A stretch of DNA of 64,000 bases from Cyclobacterium roseum (GTDB lineage: Bacteria; Bacteroidota; Bacteroidia; Cytophagales; Cyclobacteriaceae), in assembly GCF_010119225.1 (NCBI RefSeq), contig NZ_WNKF01000009.1, positions 1 through 64,000 of the forward strand, written 5' to 3'. The notes beneath the pieces were generated by a model that worked only from the letters and a program-made list of their open reading frames with translations, was not told where the DNA came from and did not search any database. The number at the start of each line of letters is the position of its first letter. Positions within the stretch are counted from its first letter, which is position 1. Made by a program: the position numbers and the translations under genes. Of this stretch, positions 1-8,196 are shown in pieces.

Positions 1-25
1 GAATATTCCGGAAAAATAGCCGCAT

Positions 26-53
26 AAAAAAGGCTGCCCTTTTCGGACAGCCT
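26..53 (-). terminator. Rho-independent terminator
   Basis: On the minus strand an 8-bp stem (AGGCTGTC paired with GGCAGCCT, one wobble) closes over a short A-rich loop and is followed by six T. It lies directly downstream of the stop codon of the 85-residue minus-strand gene, so it most likely ends that transcript. Confidence 0.8.
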
Positions 54-55
54 CA

Positions 56-313
56 TCAAGGTTTCGATTTCCTGGTCTTCCGCCCTTTCGGAGCAGCTTC
101 CTTTTTGCTGATATAGGCCGTATGGGTTTTTCCAAATTGGTCCGGCTCTTTTAGGGAGGCGACTTCAAATACCAGGTATTCTTTGCCGTCGTAATCGACC
201 ATATGGTCCTTAAGAATTTCCTCTAATGTTTCTTTGGAGATGGATACCCGGATGATGTTGAGGTCCTTTACCTGGGTTCCTTTGCCGATGTAGAATTTTT
301 CAAATTGTGACAT
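56..313 (-). CDS. Small conserved hypothetical protein with basic tail
   Basis: An 85-residue soluble protein with no signal peptide or membrane segment. The N-terminal half contains the string IGKGTQVKDL; the last 15 residues are strongly basic (KK, GRKTRKSK), as in nucleic-acid-binding tails. I recall similar short proteins being common in Bacteroidota, but I know no function for them. A terminator follows immediately, so it is probably a single-gene unit. Its start region and about 190 bp of upstream sequence are duplicated in decayed form near 12.1 kb. Function is unknown; nucleic-acid binding is only inferred from charge. Confidence 0.7.
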   Translation of the reverse strand: MSQFEKFYIGKGTQVKDLNIIRVSISKETLEEILKDHMVDYDGKEYLVFEVASLKEPDQFGKTHTAYISKKEAAPKGRKTRKSKP

Positions 314-503
314 GACGTTATCTGTTTAAGGTTTGAAATTTGATTATGCTCAAGAGAACGGGGGATGCCAGGGACACCCAAGCCAAGGGCCGGGCAAAAA
401 AATGGTGGAAGGCTTCCTTTGGAAAACCCTATTTTTTTGATCGGGCGACGCGTATCCTTGGCGGGTGTACCGCTGCCCCCATCTTTGCATGAATCATAAT
501 TCA
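264..503 (-). repeat. 5' end and leader duplicated at 12.1 kb (copy A)
   Basis: This stretch covers the first codons of the 85-residue gene and the non-coding sequence upstream of it. Blocks such as TTTACCTGGGTTCCTTTGCC, TTTAAGGTTTGAAA and AGCCAAGGGCC recur in the same order and spacing at 12024-12258. The remainder of the gene-free stretch up to 749 shows nothing else I can name. Confidence 0.7.
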
Positions 504-749
504 CAACTGGGAACGGGATAGGCCATGGCATTGGAAAAGCCTTCAATAAAAAGAATCGAGAAATGGTCCATTGCACTGAAAGGGATTATCCAACTAAAGA
601 AAATAGAGGGATTCGAGGGCCATGGACGAACGGCTATTAAAGATTCTGAAATTTGATGTTACCACGGGAAGTATGAATAAACGAAAAAGGAAAACCCCAT
701 CCAGCTTATAAAGAAAAACTGTCTAAAAGCGCATAGAGGGCTAATTAAT

Positions 750-1146
750 CTATTCCGAAACCGGATCCAGAATACCCGGGTGATTATTGCCTGGTTTGTT
801 GACCTCCTTGGATATTTCGTATGCCTCCATGGAATCGGCCGGATAAGCGTTCAACAATTTTAACAGATCTTTGGGATTTTGATCGGGATCCAACCATAAT
901 TTTTCTTCCTCCCTGGTCAAAATCACTGGCATTCTGTAATGGATTTTTTCCATCAATTAATTCGGTGCAGTGGTGATGATAGCGTAGGAATTGTACATTT
1001 CCCCTTCAGGATCCTTCCAACTCGACCAGAACCCGGCGAAGAAAAATACATCTCTTTCAGGAAGGTGAATTCGGAATGGTTGCTTTTCATTGCCTTCCGG
1101 TATTACGCTCCTAAAGTCGAATAATTCCTGGGTTTGTATTGGTATT
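750..1146 (-). pseudogene. Broken SRAP (HMCES/YedK-type) protein
   Basis: The minus-strand frame from about 1146 reads the central and C-terminal parts of an SRAP (SOS-response-associated peptidase) protein: FFFAGFWSSWKDPEG, then YAIITTAPN, an in-frame TAA at 957-959, then LMEKIHYRMPVIL and the C-terminal KLLNAYPADSMEAYEIS block. SRAP proteins covalently shield abasic sites in single-stranded DNA through an N-terminal cysteine. Here the N-terminal half with that cysteine is absent, and the stretch that normally reads ADGFYEW is missing between VIPEG and KQPF. The nonsense codon falls where family members have Glu (GAA to TAA). This is a decaying gene, not a functional one. Confidence 0.8.
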
Positions 1147-1269
1147 TACAAGTTGACAGGAAAACATGCCAATGAAATGTTGCAATACCAATTCTTTTGG
1201 CCTGGAGAGCAATATTCCTTGATCGGTCCATAAATTTTATCGAATTTATTGTTAGGCGATGAAAATGGG

Positions 1270-1297
1270 TTTTTAGCAACAGTTTTTAGCAACAGTT
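1270..1297. repeat. Tandem 13-bp duplication
   Basis: Two adjacent copies of TTTTTAGCAACAG followed by TT lie between the SRAP remnant and the acylase gene. Probably a slippage product. Confidence 0.6.
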
Positions 1298-1340
1298 CAT
1301 AATATTCTTATTTTGTCTCATTATTAAATAATTATCAGTT

Positions 1341-3539
1341 TCATTGTCCCGGTCGGTATATCTGGACCGCATTGTTTTTCACATCCTCCAGGCTTGTCCA
1401 TACTTTTTTAAACTCACCGCGGCCGAAAAGCTCCGACTGGTCCTCGTAATGCGGCGATTGGGGATCATTGCTTTGCCCGAAAGGCATAATTGACCGGGCC
1501 CGCACCTTAGGCCCAAATTCTATGACACTTACATAAGAGTTCCCACCCCGACCGTACCAGCGTTTCTGTCCCGCAGCGGGCATAGCTTCTATATCGTGAA
1601 TCATTCCGAAAAGGGCAGGCCCCCCTGCGACAGGTACACTGGGGCGGGCGTCGCTGAATTCCCCTTCGAGGGGACGTTGGAGCCGGAAGAACTCGCCCCA
1701 GGGAACAAAGGGAGTGCTCCAATCCCGCTCCAACGCAGCGATAGTTTTCTCCAGGGCCCGGATTTGTCCCCAGGGCAGGGTGTCGATAGGCATCAATTGA
1801 AAATAACCCCAGGAGGGCGAACCACCGTCCACTGTACGGTAGTCTACTGACCATCGGGTGTAAAGTGTCATTGCGGTGGATTCCATACTGCTCACCTGAT
1901 CCCATTTTTCGAGCGAATCGATAGCGGGCCGTAGCTTTTCTGCGCGCTCCTCATCTCGATCGGCTAGATCCCGCCACTCCGCAAGCAAAGCGGGAATGTC
2001 CTCCTCTGCCTGGAAGACCTTGCGGCTGGTAGCAGCCGCAATCCACTCCTCAAAACTGAAAATCCCTGGCCGGGTTAGGATATCCTTGGAAGCCTTCCAG
2101 CGGGCAGACGAATGGGAAGCAAATATTTTATGGACAGGGTTTTGCGGGGTCTCGCCTACCATGTACTTGGGAAAGAGTGCAGGATCCGGGTTTTCCCCTT
2201 CTGATGTGGCTATGAATGGAGAAGTGTTGGTATTAACAATCCAACCGCATTCGGGGTTGAGCACCTGCGGAAGTTCTTCCATGCTGTGATAACCCTGCCA
2301 TTCAGTTTCCGGATCACTTCCATCCAAAGGAAGGTCATAGTTGAATTTCTCATTGCGTTTTGGAACTGCGCTGTTATAGAGGTACCAGATATTTCCCTCC
2401 CTGTCGGCATATCCGATGTTGTGGCTCATAAGGCTAAGGCTGCCCACAGCCTTCTGGAATTCTTCAAGGGATTCGGCACGTGCCATGCTGTGTAACTGCT
2501 GAAACAGGCCACCTTCCTCATATCGGGCAATGCGCATGGCCAAGGGTTTGCCATCCCTGATGGCCACTATGGGACCATGGTGTGACTTTCGAAAGCTGAC
2601 CTCCCGGTCCACCATCCCTGAATCTGTGGTCACGGTCAGGTTCTCCGTCCATATTTCTGCCCCCCGATAGCTGTCTCCATAGCGATAAGACAGGGAGTCC
2701 GTTGGGTGGTCAAAGGACAGCTCATAGAGGTCGAGGAGGTCCGGCAGATCCACCGTGATTGCCCATCCATGGTGGGGGCTGTGACCAACTATGGGGAATG
2801 GATAGCCTGGCCAAAAGGCCCCGTAAATGTTCATCCCTTCCTCACTTAAGAGATGTCCCTCCCTTAACGATAGGGAAGCATCTAAAGATACATGTGGGTT
2901 GATCAGGAGCATAGCATGGCCACTTTCAGACCTTTCGGGACCTATCATCCACATATTCGAAAGATTTTGCACCGCTCCATCAACCGCCATCTTTTCCAGA
3001 TCGGCTGGAGCAGGGCCCTCGGGGGATGAAGAAGGTACTCCATATGCAGAAATAATTCTGCCAAGGGCGAACATATGCCAGGGTTCGAAGTGTGACAACA
3101 CTTCATAATGCTGTTCCGGATGTTGTGCCAAATAGTAATTGAAGGCATGTGCCCACGCCTCTGCTATTGCCCGAAACTGCCGGGAAGCCTGTTTGTACTC
3201 CTCCCGGGAATGTCGCTCCGTTTCAAGCGCCCGGACCCGCAAGTCAGTACCGAAACTTTCCTCTCCGTTTACTTCCGAAAAGCGGCCTATTGCCGTTAGT
3301 ATGTTTCGCTCAATATGGTAGAAATTGTCTTCAGCGAGCGCATACATCAGACCGAAAACGGCCGCCGCATCCGTTTCACCATGTACATGAGGAATGCCGT
3401 AGGAATCGCGGTAAATGGTCACCTGCCTGGCCAGATCTTCAGGATTTGTTTGCCCCTGAACGCGGGACAGAAAAGCAGGTAAAAACAAGTATAGAATCAA
3501 AGCCAAAAAAACGGTCGGTTGGGATCTTTTTTGTTTCAT
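1341..3539 (-). CDS. Penicillin acylase family (Ntn) hydrolase, secreted
   Basis: A 732-residue protein with an N-terminal signal peptide (basic MKQKR, hydrophobic stretch to about residue 25, QGQ). The family cleaves amide bonds of penicillins, acyl-homoserine lactones or related N-acyl compounds in the periplasm. The precursor self-cleaves so that a Ser becomes the N-terminal nucleophile of the beta chain. Here the segment NLSNMWMIG places that Ser at residue 194, followed by SGHAMLLINPH, the usual block after the nucleophile. The alpha chain contains YRDSYGIPHVHG (residues 43-54) and AEDNFYHIER. Length fits the family. Substrate cannot be told from sequence; quorum-signal or N-acyl-amino-acid hydrolysis are options. 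It stands alone, with long gene-free DNA upstream. Confidence 0.85.
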   Translation of the reverse strand: MKQKRSQPTVFLALILYLFLPAFLSRVQGQTNPEDLARQVTIYRDSYGIPHVHGETDAAAVFGLMYALAEDNFYHIERNILTAIGRFSEVNGEESFGTDLRVRALETERHSREEYKQASRQFRAIAEAWAHAFNYYLAQHPEQHYEVLSHFEPWHMFALGRIISAYGVPSSSPEGPAPADLEKMAVDGAVQNLSNMWMIGPERSESGHAMLLINPHVSLDASLSLREGHLLSEEGMNIYGAFWPGYPFPIVGHSPHHGWAITVDLPDLLDLYELSFDHPTDSLSYRYGDSYRGAEIWTENLTVTTDSGMVDREVSFRKSHHGPIVAIRDGKPLAMRIARYEEGGLFQQLHSMARAESLEEFQKAVGSLSLMSHNIGYADREGNIWYLYNSAVPKRNEKFNYDLPLDGSDPETEWQGYHSMEELPQVLNPECGWIVNTNTSPFIATSEGENPDPALFPKYMVGETPQNPVHKIFASHSSARWKASKDILTRPGIFSFEEWIAAATSRKVFQAEEDIPALLAEWRDLADRDEERAEKLRPAIDSLEKWDQVSSMESTAMTLYTRWSVDYRTVDGGSPSWGYFQLMPIDTLPWGQIRALEKTIAALERDWSTPFVPWGEFFRLQRPLEGEFSDARPSVPVAGGPALFGMIHDIEAMPAAGQKRWYGRGGNSYVSVIEFGPKVRARSIMPFGQSNDPQSPHYEDQSELFGRGEFKKVWTSLEDVKNNAVQIYRPGQ

Positions 3540-3546
3540 TTCCTTA

Positions 3547-4910
3547 GCATGATTTTAAAGTTTTGGGCTACAGCTTTGACTAGTACTTTCAATTATTAAA
3601 ATATCGCTTCTCCCGGTTGGGCCATGAGTTTTATTTTCCACTAAAGAGGGTATAGGAGCATCACAACTAAGAACTTGTTACGGCAGCAAATATCCGCCGA
3701 TTCTGAGCCCCTGCGCTTCCCTTGTTATGGAATATTTACTATATTTTCTATTTAACTTATTCAAGTTCAGATTTTTACAGGAAAAAAGAAAGGATTGTAG
3801 TATTTTTAACGATAAGAATCTTGCCTGCATTCGTCTCCGTTTTTTTAGTTCAACTTTTCAAAAGTTCTAAAAAGTGTTTGAGGTTTAGAGCTCGATTTTG
3901 GATGGAAAAACGAAATTCATAGTATCCGTCTGATGGTAAAAAGGGTTTTGGGTTAGGCTACAAGAGACAAAGGCCAATCTATTTTCACCGATAAATTCAA
4001 TCTGATAACGGCTTAGGGATAGCAGTGGAAATCCTTTTTCTGTTCTAGAAGATTGCCGGGAAAAAGATTGGAATGGAAGCGAAGCGATAGCCCGACTTGC
4101 AGGGTAAGCCCCAAAAAACATCCTAAGATTAGGCTTCAACCTATTTCTTTCGTATTTCTGACCTATTTATACCGGCGTAAATTGTCCCCCCGAATAAAGC
4201 CTTTGACGGAAGGTTTACGTGGCATTAAAGGCGTTAAACGAACACCATTCCGTCCATAAGATGAGCATTCCACCCTGGCGTATTTCAACATTACAACGTA
4301 AAGCATACCGGTGATTCCGGGGGAAAGAATGCGCATCGGTCGTTGCACGGAAATAGCGTTTAAGCAGAAAAATAGCTAACCCGACTTGGCGTAACGAACG
4401 CGGATGGAAAAACACGAAAAGTCGAACCGTTCCAAATAAGGGAAAAATAAGCAATCCATACGGCGGGTTGGGGATCCGATCAGTTCTAGCGCATTTACCT
4501 ACAACGTGGTTTTCACAATAGCGAATAAACAACTGAAAAAAGGAATCCCGTCCCTATAATCTATTCTTATATGCATTTTTAGGCATGTAAATTAAATATA
4601 TTTGATTACATTTAAAAAATGCTGGGCAAAACTTGGGAGAAAAAGGCTGCGCAAGCGTCCGCCCCACCCAAACCAGAAGGCGATGGGCTGTTTCGAAAAT
4701 ACCATCCGTCTACAGACTGCGAAAGCGATCGGTTTGACCACCCATTGCGGCAAATGACATTTTCAATAAGTGGAAACTAAAAACCACCTGTAAAAAGGCG
4801 GTATCCGAAAAGCCAATTTTATACCAGAACAGGAAAAACACCTGTTAACCGAAGCCATTAAACCTAAGCTTATCATTATTTTTCATCATTCACTTTAACA
4901 CTCAACCTTT
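3547..4910. other. Long gene-free stretch
   Basis: About 1.36 kb without a convincing gene. Short open frames on both strands have no recognisable domain and low-complexity composition. A TAnnTTTG match (TATATTTG) lies at 4597-4604, but the -33 position holds only T-rich sequence. The phrase CCCGACTTG occurs at two places here and again near 16.53 kb. It may be a graveyard of decayed genes. Confidence 0.5.
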
Positions 4911-5843
4911 ATGCTTACCACAAAAAATTTCAAGGAAATGCTCGCCGAGGGTAGAACCTTAACGCATGCTCCGGCTGACGAAGACGCGCTCGGTCCCCTT
5001 AAACAATTAACCGGTGTTTGGTCAAACGTACCCAATCTGGCCGGTCATGGTTGGAACATGATCGCGCTTCCCTTCATCAAGGAAGGATCTTCGCTAAACT
5101 ACCGGCTGCTGCTCAATCAATACAATGAGAAACACCAGTTTGGACTGGTGGATAAGGGCGTTCCAAATCGAGGCGTGGACCTCAATGAACCGGAAAATAC
5201 GGATCAGTTCGTGGCCACGCTGGACTACGATCAATCCATTACCCAAATCGCAGCGATGGACTTTCCTGAAAGCGGGGAAGCAGGTCCTTCAGACCTACCC
5301 ATACACCACGAGCCGGGCTTATTTTTACACCTGACCAACCTGGCCACCACTGGTTTTGACATCGCCAGACTTGGTTCCATCCCGCATGGGAATTCGGTGT
5401 TGGCGTTAGGAAAGGCCCGAACAATCGACGGTGCTCCGACAATTCCTCAGGAAAGCGGCTTACCGATAGGTTTTAAAAAGCTCGATAACCCCTACCTGGC
5501 TCCGTATAAGCATTTTCATGAAAACCTTTTTCAGGGTGTTTTCGACCCTACTATTCCGAACGACTTGCTTGCCAAAGCGAACGAGGGAGTCGCAATTGTA
5601 AAAACCACCGAGCTGATGTTTGACTCCACCATTGAGTCCGGTGGCATTTCCAATATTCCGTTTATCCAACGGCAGGCAGATGCCAGCAGGATGACCGCTA
5701 CGTTTTGGATTCAGGAATTAGCGGATACCGATTCGAACGGTGATCCGATTTTGCGGCTCCAATATACCCAGACCGTCATTCTCAACTTCTTTGGCATTGA
5801 CTGGCCACATGTCAGCATCAATACCTTACAAAAAGTCGTCTAA
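4911..5843 (+). CDS. Putative heme-binding beta-barrel protein
   Basis: A 310-residue soluble protein without signal peptide. After a short helix it reads LKQLTGVWSN then GHGWNMIALPF, the start typical of lipocalin/nitrobindin-like barrels (G-x-W followed by a G-x-N strand). It ends FGIDWPHVSINTL, a tail I associate with bacterial proteins annotated as heme-binding. The middle alternates strands with polar loops. Only 35 bp separate it from the amino-acid oxidase gene, so the two are likely co-transcribed and may share a substrate or redox chemistry. The family assignment is from memory of such tails; actual heme binding is unproven. No catalytic residues can be named. Confidence 0.5.
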   Translation: MLTTKNFKEMLAEGRTLTHAPADEDALGPLKQLTGVWSNVPNLAGHGWNMIALPFIKEGSSLNYRLLLNQYNEKHQFGLVDKGVPNRGVDLNEPENTDQFVATLDYDQSITQIAAMDFPESGEAGPSDLPIHHEPGLFLHLTNLATTGFDIARLGSIPHGNSVLALGKARTIDGAPTIPQESGLPIGFKKLDNPYLAPYKHFHENLFQGVFDPTIPNDLLAKANEGVAIVKTTELMFDSTIESGGISNIPFIQRQADASRMTATFWIQELADTDSNGDPILRLQYTQTVILNFFGIDWPHVSINTLQKVV

Positions 5844-5878
5844 TCCACCGTATTTTTATAAACCCAAATCAGAAAAAA

Positions 5879-7909
5879 ATGGCACACTTTAAAGTCAATA
5901 ATCTAAAACACCCCGAAGGGCACCAGGTACCAAAAAAAGCCCCCGTGGTGATTGTAGGAGCCGGTATGGCGGGTCTGTATACGGCCTGGCGGTTGATCAA
6001 CGAGAAAGGGTATTCACCCGAGGAAATCGTAATTCTTGAAAAACTCAATCGTACGGGAGGGAGACTGGACTCCGACCTGATCCAATTTGAGGGGGCCACG
6101 GTCAAAGAGGAAGAAGGCGGCATGCGCTTTACGTTTGACAGTATGGATAACCTGATGGCACTGTTTATGACACTGCCAACCGCCAACGAGAGCGGTGAAC
6201 CCAATCCGGGAGAGGAGCTTATCGCCAGGCAGATCGTTCCTTTTCCCATGCAAAGTGGTGGAAACAATAGATTATATTTCAGAGGGGTTCCTTTTAAACA
6301 AAAAGAAGCAAACAGTACCTGGCCCCAACTGTACAATCTTACCGAGCAGGAAATTGCACTGAGCCCCTCGGAGATTATCAATAGCGTTTACAATCAGATA
6401 TTGGCTGCCAATCCGGATTTTACGGCCAAATACCCAACGGCGGAAGACCGCAAGGGGCCGGCCTATTGGCAAGACTTCCGCATCGGCTGCCAATGGGAGG
6501 GGCTGACCATGAAAGACTGGTCGCTATGGAACCTCTTTGCGGATATGGGCTACAGCAATGAGGCCATTACCATGGTGTATCAATCCTCCGGATTCAATGG
6601 CACATTCCTTTCTCAAATGAACGGCGGAGTTGCCTACCAATTGCTGAAAGAATTTCCAGCCGATCCACAATTTCGCACCTTGAGTGAAGGCTTCAGCACC
6701 TTACCAAATGCCCTTGCAGCGCAACTAAGCAAAAAGTCCATATTCCTGAACACCACCGTTACCAGTCTGAACCAATCCGACGAGGAGGGCTACACGCTGG
6801 ATTACACAATCACCAATAAACATAGTCAGGAGGAAAAAAGGGGACAGATTCAGGGAGCGAAGGTGATTCTGGCGCTACCCAGACTGGCATTGGAGACGCT
6901 GTTCATCCGATCCAATACGTTCAATGTACTGGACAAAAGCAAATCGGATGAATTGTGGAACACCCTTCAAACGGCCACTAACCAGCCCCTACTCAAGATC
7001 AATTTGTATTACCCAAAGGCCTGGTGGTATAACGAGACGCTGGTAGAAAAAGGAGCTCTCGAATTCGGTCCTAATTTTGCCGATTTGCCCGTCGGTTCCA
7101 TTTACCCATTCTATGCGGTAGACGATGCGTTGGCTGCGGCCCTGGAATATCAGCAATACATGAAAGAGCACAATCAACCGATTCCGGAAGATATTCAGCA
7201 AAAGGTAGATGAAATCAATCAGCGTAAATCTCAGAAACCAGCAGCGCTGACCATCTACTGCGATTACATGAATATCAATTACTGGCTGGCCTTGCAAAAG
7301 AATGGACCGCTTTTCACGTCGGCTATGCAGGAGGAAGAAAACAAAAAAGAGCATCAGGTAGTCTTTGCCGCTTCGCAGAAGGTGGTAGAAAAGGCGACTG
7401 AGTACTTTAAGAAAGTGTTCAATGTGACCTACATTCCTCAGCCTGTCTTGACCAGTGCCCGTATTTGGGCCGGAAGTACCGTTATCGATAAAGAAGCCAG
7501 CGAACGATTTGGATACGGTGTACACCAATGGGCTTTGCATGCCGAAGACGATAAAACGCAGGAACTACTCACGGAACCCTTACCGAATGTATATACCTGC
7601 AATGAAGCCTTTTCAGATTATCAGGGCTGGGTAGAAGGTTCGCTGCGTTCGGCCAACCTTATGCTGAAAAAATGGGGATTGAATGCGTACAGCGACGTAT
7701 TCCAGGAGAAAACCGGGAAGACCCCCGAAGAAGCTGTCAGTAGTTTCTACAAAAAGAACAGCCTTGAGCAAATTAAAACGTATATCGATCCAGATTTTCA
7801 GGAGTTCAAAGAAATCGATCCGTCAAAAGCGCGCGAGAATGTTCGGCAAAGCCTGAAAGCAGATGGCGTTTCCCATGGCACTGCCTTGACGCATTACGAC
7901 TTACCCTAA
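5879..7909 (+). CDS. FAD-dependent L-amino-acid oxidase-like enzyme
   Basis: A 676-residue flavin amine oxidase. The Rossmann motif GAGMAG starts at residue 27, followed by the ILEK acidic strand end and the GGRLDS motif at residues 60-65. Near residue 580 lies NEAFSDYQGWVEGSLRSA, the FAD-contacting C-terminal signature seen in L-lysine/L-glutamate/L-amino-acid oxidases. Such enzymes convert an L-amino acid and O2 to a 2-oxo acid, ammonia and H2O2. There is no signal peptide, so it probably acts in the cytoplasm. The putative heme-binding gene lies 35 bp upstream, and a 2-oxo-acid decarboxylase downstream could use its product. The substrate is not identifiable; aromatic amino acids are an inference from the neighbour. 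Confidence 0.8.
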   Translation: MAHFKVNNLKHPEGHQVPKKAPVVIVGAGMAGLYTAWRLINEKGYSPEEIVILEKLNRTGGRLDSDLIQFEGATVKEEEGGMRFTFDSMDNLMALFMTLPTANESGEPNPGEELIARQIVPFPMQSGGNNRLYFRGVPFKQKEANSTWPQLYNLTEQEIALSPSEIINSVYNQILAANPDFTAKYPTAEDRKGPAYWQDFRIGCQWEGLTMKDWSLWNLFADMGYSNEAITMVYQSSGFNGTFLSQMNGGVAYQLLKEFPADPQFRTLSEGFSTLPNALAAQLSKKSIFLNTTVTSLNQSDEEGYTLDYTITNKHSQEEKRGQIQGAKVILALPRLALETLFIRSNTFNVLDKSKSDELWNTLQTATNQPLLKINLYYPKAWWYNETLVEKGALEFGPNFADLPVGSIYPFYAVDDALAAALEYQQYMKEHNQPIPEDIQQKVDEINQRKSQKPAALTIYCDYMNINYWLALQKNGPLFTSAMQEEENKKEHQVVFAASQKVVEKATEYFKKVFNVTYIPQPVLTSARIWAGSTVIDKEASERFGYGVHQWALHAEDDKTQELLTEPLPNVYTCNEAFSDYQGWVEGSLRSANLMLKKWGLNAYSDVFQEKTGKTPEEAVSSFYKKNSLEQIKTYIDPDFQEFKEIDPSKARENVRQSLKADGVSHGTALTHYDLP

Positions 7910-8114
7910 GCCCAATGAAACGGTCTCAGCAACCGACGATTTCCGGATTCCCGGATCGCTCCTGGTAACCGACTGGATTCGGACCAGGAACAATGGCCGG
8001 CTTCTGGGACCGTATCTTTTTTTGAACACCTTTTAACCAAATCACGGACATGAAATTGACACGATTAAAATCATCATTAAACACACGGGGCATTGATTAT
8101 TTTAATCGTCAAAG

Positions 8115-8164
8115 ATCCTCCCGATTTAGTATCGGGACAGGCTATCCCGATAAATCGAGACAAG
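8115..8164. repeat. Palindromic repeat, copy 1
   Basis: The sequence CCCGATTTAGTATCGGGACAG is followed by ATCCCGATAAATCGAGACAAG, giving two adjacent palindromes. A close relative lies at 10310-10358. Both flank the decarboxylase gene and resemble dispersed REP-like elements. Confidence 0.6.
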
Positions 8165-8196
8165 TTGTGGCCCATTAAAAACCAAATTATAAACAC

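Noticed and set aside
3885-4532. Several 60-105 codon frames in the gene-free stretch
   Set aside because: No domains, no start signals, inconsistent composition; left as non-coding.
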